NCBI GenBank assembly: GCA_946800325.1
Contig: OX326956.1
Span: forward strand, 22,542,356-22,606,355
Length of the DNA stretch: 64,000 nucleotides
Direction: 5' to 3'
Source of the DNA: Luzula sylvatica
Lineage: Eukaryota; Streptophyta; Magnoliopsida; Poales; Juncaceae
Shown one piece after another: positions 48,359-59,594 of the stretch; the first letter of the stretch is position 1; the number at the start of each line of letters is the position of its first letter. The notes beneath the pieces are model-generated. The model saw nothing but the letters and a program-made list of their open reading frames with translations, did no database searches and was not told the DNA's origin. The translations under genes and the position numbers were made by a program.

Positions 48359-49655
48359 TACAAAAACAAATGCACGCAATAGTACAATAAGTGCATAATA
48401 ATGCGTACGATTCTTGGATTTTATGTACAATTCATGGATTTTATGTTGCATGAATTTTGTTGGCGTATAACGAGTCACAATAATGAGCAAGATTTTATGT
48501 TATATCATTTTTGTTGCGAACCGTGTAATGAGTCATAATAGGAAATTTTTTATGTTGCATTATTTTTTTAGCCAACCGTGTAATGAGTCACAGTGATGAT
48601 GTTTTTTTAAAAATACAATATTTTATGAAAACACATTTGTAACAAAAATATTGAACAAAAATTATATACTCAAGTAGAAAAAAATAATATATACGGGAAA
48701 AATATACGCATATACAAAATAATATAAATTATTCATAACAACATGTATTGATATAAAATATATATATGCATATCAAATAGTAATACAATGAGTGCAAAAA
48801 TAAACACACCATTCTCACTTCATGTCTGAATGAAAGTGTTCATTCTTTTGCACGTAATTGATTGCATAATTTTTTAATAACTTAATTCATTGTTTAGTAT
48901 TATTGTAATTCTTATAATTTCTCTGATTATCAAAAGTTATGTAACATTATATGTTGATTTGTTGTGAAAAAAGTTATATTTTGTATATTAGGTATTGTGT
49001 ATTTACAAACTTCCAATGTATTCATAATTCAATGATATCATGCATGAAATAAACATATAATGTAAAACTATTTATCGAGTAGAATTGTGTCTTCATTTAT
49101 AACTAAAAGGATAAGACACACTGGTCCTTCTAATCATTCTATTTCTTTTGATGCATTAAAATTTTAAAAGTGTCCCGCACAATTGCATGGGAGTAAAGTT
49201 AGTTTTATATAATTCATAAGGAAGTTTGTTTTATACTATTTACATCAAAAGTCGGTATAAGATTTCATTCTTTAGCATACATAATATTAATACATATAAA
49301 ATATCACTAGTTGGTATTATTATATTTTATTTCTTAAACAAATATATAAAATATCACTAGTTGGTATTATTATATTTTATTTCTTAAACAAATATATAAA
49401 ATATCACTAGTTGGACATTTTGACTAAAATGTCATATTTTAACTATACCATGATAAAATTTAATGATATCATGGAGAAAAAAATATTGCATATAAAATAA
49501 ACTATCAAAATGTTAATACAATTAAAATATAATTACCAGCTCAATTTTTTTAATTCTGAATAAAATTATTATTTTTTCACTATCATTAACCTTCAATAAT
49601 TCATTGTATCTTTGATCGACTGTGGAAATCAACAAATATACAAAATTATATTGAA
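48359..49655. other. AT-rich region with a degenerate Helitron end
   Basis: No gene. GTCCCGCACAATTGCATGGGA followed by GTAAAGTTAG and T (49172-49203) resembles a plus-strand Helitron 3' end with mutated hairpin and CTRR. A perfect 50-bp tandem repeat with the core ATATCACTAGTTGG lies at 49295-49415 (units at 49301, 49351, 49401). Confidence 0.45.
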
Positions 49656-50470
49656 CTAGCAATAGCCCGTGCAACAATTGCGCGGGACTTCATATCATTT
49701 TCTTACATGTTTTTGTATATTTTATTTAATTAAGATTTGCGCGGGTACGTTTAAACTAAATTATATAATCATGATATGTTCGCAAATATATTGATGTCAA
49801 TAAATACATTATAATTAATAAATGTTCATGAAAATTGTATATCATGGATATATGTATTATAATTAATAAGGGTCCATGGAATTAGTTCACCATTATTAAT
49901 TCACACAAAATAAATAAAATAGAACATGTTATAATTCAAACAAAATTAATGTTTTAAAACAAATAAAAGAAAACCGTGAATAATACACATAAAACCGAAA
50001 TATATATTTAAAATGTCATCCATTAGCATAAAAAATATCATTTTTTTTAAATAAAGAACCAATTGCATATGATACAATAAAAAAATTAGCAATTGAGTCA
50101 TTGTTTCATTTCATAGGGAGATTATATATGGAGCCCCAATAACACAAAAATAACATTCTTGATGAGGCGGTAAGAGATGATTAAGTAGGTTGATTAGAAT
50201 TATTGATTGACTCAATGAACGATTTAATGGACCGTTTAATTGAATTGACACGTCAATTAACATTTACTAATATTAACATATTATAATGTGATAATTAAAC
50301 GTGTCAATTAATCTTTAATTGAGTCAATTAAAAATTCTAATAAATTTACTTTGTCATCAAGAATATTGTGATGAGTTTGGAGGCTAATTATATATTTTTT
50401 TCCATACATGGGTATAATTTGAGTTGCAATAGAAAAAAAAGCAGGACACGTGTCACCATATCACCATATG
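49656..50470 (-). mobile_element. Helitron-like element, pair member 2 (minus orientation)
   Basis: Minus-strand 3' end: hairpin CCCGCGCAATTGTTGCACGGG with one mismatch, then CTATTGCTAG and T, a sound CTRR|T end. It matches 44669-45490 over its length. The 5' boundary near 50470 is approximate. Non-coding. Confidence 0.65.
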
Positions 50471-50689
50471 TTTAAAATTATATCTATTGAAGATTTGAAA
50501 TTTTGAAATTAATTAACAAAATATTTATTACAATTAGTTTCATTATACATATTTATAACTTTTATATATTTAGAATTGTTTTGATATTTGTGTTTTTCAT
50601 GCCAAACTCAATCTTTCAAGTATTAATGCATTAAAGTTTGAGTTAAACATCAAAAACACAAATCTGTAAATAAAATCTAGGAATTAATG

Positions 50690-51860
50690 CACTAATGTTA
50701 GTGTCAACCAAATAGCAAAATCACCTCAATATTCTCACTTTAAATTATACTCACCAATCAAACAGTACCATGCAAGCATAAACATATCAATAGATTGTGG
50801 GTTCAATCAAGTAAAAAATATGAATGAATATATATTTTATTACTAAATGAAATTTTCATATTCCAAACTTGTATGCCTTTTATGTACTCTTATGATTTTA
50901 TGCACTCTTATGAAATATGAAATGATCTCAATCATTATAAATTTCTACCATTTAATAATATTACAACTCATATATTCAATGCAAAGACAACTATTTCATG
51001 TATTTATTTTATATGATGACAACAATGGCATGAAAACACATGCTAGTGCTAGTGCCAACCAACTATGTTTGATTGACACTGGCAAAATCACCTCAATATT
51101 CTCACTTCAAATTATACCCACCAATCAAATGATACCACATGCACTTCAATAGGACAAGTTCAATTACGTAAAAAAATATGAATGAATATATATTTCATAC
51201 TATGTGAAATTCTCATATTTTAAATTTTAAAGTTTTGTATATATTATTAGAAAATCTAAATTGATTTTAATGATTCGTTATAAATATTTATTATTTATTT
51301 ATTTATTTTTATTACAGCTCATATATTTAATGATATGACAACTATTCCATGTATTTATTTAATGTAATGACAACTATTACATGTGCATAACCAGTGCCAA
51401 TCAACTATCTTTGAATGACACTAGCAAAATCACTCGGTATGCTTACTTCAAGTCATACTCACCAATCAAACGATATCACATGAACATATCAATAAATCAT
51501 GAATTCAATTACGTAAAAAATATGAATGCCTATATATTTCATACAAAATCAAATTCAAATGTTCCAAACTTTAATGTTTTTTATGTTGTCTTTTAAAATA
51601 TAAATTGTTTTTAATCGTTTATCATAAATTTTAATTATTTATTTATTTTTATTACAACTCATATATTTAACAGAATGATAATCATTCCATTCCATGTTAT
51701 TATTATTATTTAAGACAAAAGACCACTAGCACATAAAACCACATGCTTTTGCTGGTGCCAGTCAATTGTTTTTGACTGAAACTAGCAAAATCACTTCACT
51801 ATTCTCGCTTCAAATTATACTCACCAATCAAACGATGCCACGTAAGTAGTGAGTTCAATA
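50690..51860. repeat. Tandem hairpin repeat upstream of DRM, period about 340-365 bp
   Basis: Four units with landmark GCAAAATCAC at about 50715, 51082, 51424 and 51785. A complete unit has GCTAGTGCCAACCAA and, after a 6-base loop, TTGATTGACACTGGC, a hairpin with a stem of about 15 bp. Then come AATATTCTCACTTCAAATTATAC, CACCAATCAAA(C/T)GAT and a short AT-rich tail. The last unit passes into the DRM promoter. Further single copies lie at 35650, 38417, 40375, 40720, 42012 and 46005. Confidence 0.8.
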
Positions 51861-52065
51861 AGTACAAAAATGTGAATGAAATATATATTACGCACTAAAT
51901 GAAATTCTCATATCCCAACTTTATTGCTTTTGATGTACTCTGATCAACAAATCTGAATTGATCTCAATCGTCCACTATAAAGTGCTGCAAGAATCTATTA
52001 TGGTTGAATTCTCGTGACCCTGATTTGAGTGAAATAAACTCTACATACCTTAGTGTAGTGCTCTG

Positions 52066-52470
52066 TATAAAGGAATCGTTTTACGTGTCAGTGAATAGGT
52101 ATACAAACACCGGGGTTCACGCAAAAATCTCTTCATATTTCCCCTCGCTCGGCGTTAATTTCACTGCTTCCTCCCCAGTTCTAAAATCACCGGAGAAGAG
52201 AAAGTAAAGGAACTAAGGCAAGAGGAGGCGACTGGAGATCGCCATTTTCTCAGGCGCAGAAGGAGATTAGATATTGTTTTTCTTTCTTCCCATTTTTGAG
52301 TCCGTCTTCTGGACAAATGAATTCCTGAATCGCCGCGCTAAATCGAGTTCTGCGTTCTCCGGCGATTTCCAGCAGGAAACCTAAAAATTGCGGTGCTGAG
52401 CTGAGTGTAGCTTGAGATCTCTCTCATCGTCGAGGAAATAATCGTTATCGTTGTTCACGGCTTCTCATCC
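52066..52470 (+). promoter_or_regulatory. DRM TATA box and 5' leader
   Basis: TATAAAG at 52066-52072 lies about 400 bases before the start codon and is followed by a GC-richer leader (CTCGCTCGGCGTTA, CACCGGAGAAGAG, GCCGCGCTAAATCGAG). The layout implies a leader of roughly 370 bases. The TATA box and part of the leader are duplicated at 40838-41140. Confidence 0.6.
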
Positions 52471-53287
52471 ATGGTTAGTTTGTTGTTTGTTCTTATTACA
52501 ATTTAAACGCAATCTATGTGTAATTTTCGAAGAAAGAAGTCCGATTTTGTCCCTTCAACTATTGTTTTATGTCTGAATTTTTCAAATTACTTAGGAACTA
52601 AAACTGATTTTGAACCAATAGAGCCCTGTCCAAAGAGTATTTACTAGGAACTAATCTGATTTTGTTATTTAATTGATATTTTAAGGATTGGGTGACCGAT
52701 GATGATAGTGACGGTTCGCTCGATCTAGGTTGGGTCAGTGTCCATGAAGAAAATAAGCCGTCTGCACCACCTCTTCACCCTTCAAATACGGTACTTTCTA
52801 CAATTTTTGTCCCATAAAAATAGTATTTTTCATAATTTCATGTTGTCAATTAAAATTTGTTTTCCCAAATTGATTTCACGATACAGCGTGTTGAGAATGG
52901 CGCATCATGTTCTAATACGAGCATGATGTCGCAGTTTCTCGGTATGGGCTTCCCTGAGAAGCTAATTGCCGAGGCCATAAAACAAGTTGGTATGTTTGGA
53001 TAATTAATTATTTCATTTTTTTCATATCGTCTAAAACCCTAAATCTTATTGTCTGAACGGTGCTGTAAGTGAGTTATTTTAACATGATTGCAGGAGACCA
53101 AGGAAATTCCGATGCAATTTTGGATCTCCTTCTTACATATCAGGTCAGTATTTCGATCTATCTTTTGTGTTAATTTCATGAGAATATATAAACCAATAAT
53201 CTTTTTGAATGCAGGTTTTAGAGAACGATCAACCAGAGAATGAAATTAGGACAAATAATGACAACAACAACAACAACAACAATAATG

Positions 53288-53331
<44 letters not shown>

Positions 53332-55340
53332 GATAGTGATTCGTGGAAGGAGTATGACTCTGACGATTTGAAAGATGATTTCGACGATTTTGTATGCACC
53401 TTTTTTCGTTTCTTTTTTATTATTTCCCTATTTAAATCTTATTCTGAATGATTTTAAATTTTGTAATAATGATAGGATTTAGAGGAAGAAATGTCTGGTA
53501 GAGCTGGTCCGCAGAGAAAGCTCCAAACCCTAATGGAAATGGGCTTTGGCAGAGACGAAGCTTTACAAGCCATCCAAATATGGGGTAATTTATTCTTCAT
53601 TCAATCCTCATTGCCACTCAATACAATTTTATTGATTTTATTATTAACCCTAATTTTCTCATTTTACTTGTGTAATTATAGGTGACGATGCACCCATAGA
53701 CGAGCTGGCCGATTCGATCAGTGCCGCTCAGGCTTCCGACTCGCAAAACGGGTTCGATAATTCCTCCATGCCACAAGACGAGGTAATTTGTTAAGTTGTT
53801 ACTCATAATTTTAAATTCTTAATTTTTTATCATTTTAATTTACAGAAGCGAAGAAAAAACAGAGACAAGTACGACCCGTTCGCGCCGACTAACAAAAGGC
53901 CGAAATATGAGATAGGATTCGGGTCCAACTCGTACATCCGTTCGCGTCAGAGAAAAGCACCGCGGCCCCCGCGGGGTGCAAAACCCGCTCGTCAGACTTG
54001 CGAAGAAGACGGGATTGTCCACGACCCGATGCCTTTACCGAACCCAATGGTCGGGTTCGGGCTCCCAACGGACACGGTACGTTGCGAGCATCGCCACCTA
54101 CTAGAGAGCGTCAGGGGCCCACCGTACTTTTTCTACGAAAACGTCGCATTGGCGCCCAAAGGGGTCTGGTCGCAAATTTCGAGACATTTGTACGATATGG
54201 AACCCGAGTTTGTGGACTCGAAGTATTATTGCGCGGCTGCGAGAAAAAGAGGGTATATTCATAATTTGCCAATTGCAAATCGGTCCCCTCTTTTGCCGTT
54301 GCCGCCTAAAACCATTCAAACTGCTTTTCCCCATTCGAAACGGTACGTTTTTTTAATAATTTGTTGGATTTACATATTTACCCTCACAAAAATCTTAAAC
54401 ATCATATAAACTCGTCAAATTTTGACACCCAATTAACAATGTGGACATTTTTGATATTTTTGTCGAGTTTATCATGGTTTAAATTTTACAAAACCAATTA
54501 AGTTATTATGATGCTGAAGAACTTTTGCAAGGATAAATATGATTTTAGAAGGGTAATTATGTAAATCGACTTATTAATTTATCCATGCTTATTTTATTGT
54601 TAATCAGGTGGTGGCCCGCATGGGACGACCGCAGACAATTCAATTGCCTTCAAACCTGCGTGGGGTCCGCGACGCTTACGGAACGGATCCGCATATCCCT
54701 AGAAGCCGAAGAAGACCCGCCTTCAGAACGTACGCGAAAGTACATAATGTACGAGTGCAAAAAATGGAACCTAATTTGGGTCGGCCAGAATCGCGCAGTC
54801 ACTCTCGAGCCTGACGAGGTGGAGTTCCTCCTAGGGTTTCCGCGGAACCATACACGCGGTTACACCCGTACCGAACGGTACAAATCTCTTGGAAATTCCT
54901 TCCAAGTCGATACCGTCGCGTACCTCCTTTCCCCGCTCAAGCTCTTGTTCCCGAGCGGAATTAGGGTTTTGTCGTTATTCACGGGTATCGGTGGCGCTGA
55001 GGTGGCGCTCCATCGACTCGGAGTGAAGATGAAAGTGGTGGTCTCGGTTGAGATCTCGGCGATTAATCAGAATATTTTGAGGAGTTGGTGGGCCGAGACG
55101 GGACAAACGGGAGAGTTGATCGAGTTGTCTGACGTACAGACCGTCACGGACGAACAACTCGGGAAATTTATAAGGATGTACGGCGGTTTCGACTTGGTTA
55201 TAGGGGGGAGTCCGTGTAATAATTTGGCGGGGAGTAATCGGCATCATCGAGACGGGTTGCAAGGGGAGCAGTCGAGTTTGTTTTTTCATTATGTTCGGAT
55301 TTTGGAGTCGGTTAGGAACATGATGGGTAGAAGAAGAAGC

Positions 55341-55343
<3 letters not shown>
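52471..55343 (+). CDS. DRM2: DRM2-like de novo DNA (cytosine-5) methyltransferase
   Basis: Nine coding exons join in frame to 626 aa: 52471-52473, 52686-52790, 52887-52989, 53094-53143, 53215-53391, 53476-53584, 53682-53782, 53846-54342, 54608-55343. UBA domains lie at about residues 49-87 (FLGMGFPEKLIAEAIKQVG) and 159-200 (LMEMGFGRDEALQAI). Between them is an Asn-rich tract (about 101-130). A basic linker follows (KRRKNRDKYDPF). The catalytic domain has the rearranged DRM order: YFFYENVALAP early, GNSFQVDTVAYLLSPL, then SAM-binding VLSLFTGIGGAEVALHRLG and, last, the catalytic GGSPCNNLAG with Cys585. DRM2 is guided by Pol V transcripts and siRNA-bound AGO4 to methylate cytosines in all contexts. 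Length equals Arabidopsis DRM2. The first coding exon holds only the ATG; an alternative is that translation starts elsewhere, but no other start preserves the N-terminus. Confidence 0.93.
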
Positions 55344-55396
<53 letters not shown>

Positions 55397-56270
55397 GTTT
55401 CTGCTAATTAATCAGTAGTGAGATTAGTGTTGATGTGTTACTAGGTTGATGTTGATTCATTAATTTGGTAGATGTGTTTTAATTGGTTTGGTTGGTGAAC
55501 TCAGTATATAATTGCTGTTGTATGTTAATTCTTGGATGTTTGTTTCTTTTGCAAAACTGATAAAAGAAATTCTTCCATAATTTATTTGTTTTATTCTGTT
55601 TTATTCTATTTTAATCAATTTAGCTTCCAAGCTGCAAAGATTTGAAGGATTCAGAATTTCAAAGTCACCAAGGCTTTTTAGAAAAGTAGATGTTTGGGAT
55701 GTAAATTAGTAAATTATAGACATTGTTCATAAAATATCTGATATAATTTGTTTATTTGACATAATAAGTAAATTGCAGTCATTTCAATAACCGTTATAAT
55801 ATTTTTAAACTAGCCGAATACAAAAACCGAGATGCAATTGTCCAGAAATGATTTAATATAATTTATTTATTTGATTTATAAGTTTATGAACATAATGTAT
55901 TATGATTTTATAGTTTCGTTAATGTATTAGATTTTTTATTTAATATTTATTCACAACTATAATTAATTTGATTATATTATTTTTTTATCCAATTTAGCTT
56001 GCAAACAGAAATATTGAGAAAGAAAAAACCTATATTTAACCTTTCACATAACAGAATGCATATATTTGATTCGACTATTCATGTACAAATTTAATTCAAG
56101 CAAATTTGATACCGTAACTTGTGTCATTTTAAAAATAAATAGCTAAATATCAATAGAAACAAGTGCATTACAACAACATTCTATAACACATAAATAATAA
56201 TAAAAAACACATCAAAATTTCCACTCAACTCGAGCAACTATAACTCAAAACTCCCACAACACTCCCTCAA
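55344..56270. other. Convergent intergenic region with (GA)n tract
   Basis: Space between the DRM stop and the NRPA2 stop on the opposite strand. Directly after the DRM stop is a (GA)n tract of about 50 bases (55345-55393), which would lie in the DRM 3' UTR. The rest is AT-rich with no gene; both polyadenylation regions must lie here. Confidence 0.55.
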
Positions 56271-59200
56271 TCACGCATTTTCCCTATTAGTCAATCTCAA
56301 ATCCATCTTAATATTCATGGCTGCCAGCTCAGCAGCGAGGTACCGAAAAACATAAGGCATCGCAACCGTCTCGATCCCTTTACTAGTCTTACACGCCTGA
56401 CAAATAAAAGTTTTCGGCTCTCTGAGTTTGGGGAGCCCATGCAATTCTCTACTCACCTTCTTCTGAGTCTGAATGGTTGTAGAAGTAAGTATACTTCCAC
56501 AAAAGGAGCAGACCTCGGCGAGGTGATAATCCGAACAAGTGTGTAGCCTATCGTGTAACAAATACGCAGCTCCGTGTGCAATTATGGAGTCGCGTTCCAT
56601 TTCTCCGAATCGGATACCTCCTCCTCTTTTCCTCCCTCCTATTGGCTGCCTCGTTATTTGGTCCACCACTCCCGTCGAACGCACCTATTCCGCACAAAAA
56701 AAATAATATTACAACAATAATTAATTATGCGAAAATAATAAATTAATTAATTATCAAACCTGATATTTATCGGAGACCATGTGGCGAAGACGTTGGTAAT
56801 AAACAGGGCCGATGAAAATCTCGCAAGTCATTTCAGTACCGAAAACACCACTATAGAGAACTTCGGTACCATGGTAATTAAAACCATGATGCGATAAAAG
56901 TGGTCCCAATTCATCGACAAGATTTTTCTCCTCTCTTTCTCTCTCCTTACCGTCGTTGTCCTTCACTGACGTCTTAAATGGCGTCGCGTCCATAAATTTC
57001 CCGTTCAAACTCCCGCCCTTGGCGGCAATGGATTCGAGAAGCATAGCAATGGTCATACGAGAAGGGAAAGCATGCGGGTTGATAATCAAATCGGGTCTCA
57101 TACCCGTTACCGCCGAAAACGGCATGTCGATATCTGGCCAAAGTTGAGAGCACACACCTTTCTGCCCGTGTCTACTACTGAACTTATCTCCTATTATCGG
57201 GTTTCGGGTCTTACGCGTCCTTATACTAACCTGTAATTAAATAACAAATAATGAATTAATTGAATTAATGCTATGAAAGATAATAAAAAAAAAATGATAT
57301 TACTGTTTGTAAAGATCGTTTGGATTTGGATCCGTTGATAGCTACATAATCGACTACAACTGGTTCGGATCCCTTGAGTTTGGATTCTCTCGTCAAGTTT
57401 GTAACTGTGTTGTGTGTGCTATAAAGTGGCTCGAATGGGTTAATTGTCTGTAAATACCAAAAAAATAAATAAATTATTAATTAACTTTTTTAAAAAAGGA
57501 ATAAAGAAATGAGAAGGAGAAAAAAAAGGGGGACCTGAGAGACGTGAGGAAGGCCATCTGAATCGATTGCGGATTTAGTATTTTTATTCACATTGCTCCT
57601 TGCAAATACATCAATTCCGTTTATACCCTTCGTCTTCAAATTATCTTTCGCCAGATCAATTGTTTCGGTCTAGAAAAAACAAAATTTAAAATTTATTAGA
57701 TTAAAACAATAAATTAAAAATTAAAATGAATAAAATTACCTGATAGATAAATCCACGACATATTCCACGATCAACCGAAGATTTATTCAAAATCATAGCA
57801 TCCTCCATATCATACCTAAAAAAAATACATAAATTAAAATACTTCACAAAAAATATTACAATAATTTATAAAATATTATAAAAAACCCGTACCCAGTGTA
57901 AGCCAAAACCGCCACGATCGCGTTCGTACCAGTTGGGAATTCATCCATGCAATACCTGCTATAAGTAGCCGTTCTCACTAGTGGCGTTTGTGGCGTCTAA
58001 AATATTATTCATTAATAATCTCAACATAATAATATATTAACATTAGTACAAAAAAAGGTTTAGGGTTTTAGACCTGAAGGTGGTACGTCTTGTTATCAGC
58101 CCGGTGCATCAAAGCCTGACCCGAAAACCCCATCGTTTGTTTAGCCATCTGAAAAAAAAAACAAATAGTAAGATAACCCACTCCAGTTAACAACAAATGG
58201 ATATCTCCAGTCCTACCTGACACTGATACATGTTTCTGGGACTCTGATTGTGATCGGACCAAGGAGTAAGATTCGCAACGACACTTAGAATCGAAGTTGG
58301 ATGAATCTCTTCGTGAGTAGGTGGAAACGGTTCCTTTCTCCCACCGTCTCCCCCATCTGGGCATCTTATCTCCATAAACGCCTATTTTATAAAAAAAATA
58401 ATATAAATATTTAAAATTATGGATTTTATGAAAAAGTGCGTTTATGTTTTGATGATGTGTACCTGTTCGAACGGTCCAATAAACTCGATGTTATTTTGAT
58501 TTTCGTCTGACACGGATAGATTTTTAATGGGTCGAAGAAATCTAGACGGGTTCGTGAACAGGTACAAGCCAGGAAAAGCGCCACCTAGACTCGTCGGTAC
58601 GTACCCTACTTCCAAATCCTCAGGAATCTAATTAAATAAAAAAACACCACCAAAAAAATAAAAATAAAATTTAATTTAATTTTGAGATAAACCCATAAAG
58701 ATAAAAAGCGATGATGTGTACCGAAGATTTAGAGAGTTTGAATCGCCTGAGAAGCTCGACGATTTTCTCAGCAGCAAGAGTCGGTATGGTACCGATGACA
58801 CATCCGTCCAAAACGACGGTAAGTACATCTGGGGGACCGGTACGTTCAATTTTAGGGGCTAATTGAGTCATACCAAGCTCTATCATTAGGGTTATAATAG
58901 ACATTTTAATTTTCTGAAAATCCTTTATTTTTCCATCCGTGTTGTAGTGCGAAACCAATCCTAAAAAAACCCACAACAATAATCAATTAAAAAAATAATA
59001 ATAAATAAAATGAAAATTGGTGTGTTTCAGAGAGAGAAAGTGACTCACGGCAAACATGGGTCATGTGATTGAGCAAACCGCAAGGCGTACCGTCTGGCGT
59101 GTGGACGGGACATAGAAACCCCCAAGACCTGAAATTACATAATTTTAAAAAAATTAAACAAGGTTAGTGATTTAGGGTTTAGGGTTTAACACATACTCGG

Positions 59201-59544
59201 GAAGAAGCTTTCGAACAGTGGTTATACGCATTTTAGTAAATGCGGTTCCTCTGTGAATAGATCGAAAATGCGAAATAAATCGATAGTAATTTAATCGTTC
59301 GGCCAAAATCGTCATTCCTTCTCTCTGTTAATAAAATATTAATCATAAATAATATATTTATCGATTCAATATTTAATTGATGAAATTGCCACGGAAATTA
59401 AGGCGTACTTGAGGTAAATCGAGACTTGATAGAGAACTGAGTCTACCGATTTTTATCATCCTTTCGAGTGATAATCCAATTTGTCCAGATGGACGGCTCA
59501 GAATTTTCTTAACATCTCTAACTATAAACAAAATAAACATTTAT

Positions 59545-59594
<50 letters not shown>

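Noticed and set aside
54029..54409. 126-codon frame as a separate gene
   Set aside because: It is the second half of DRM exon 8 read on into the intron; the GT at 54343 and phase to the next exon show splicing.
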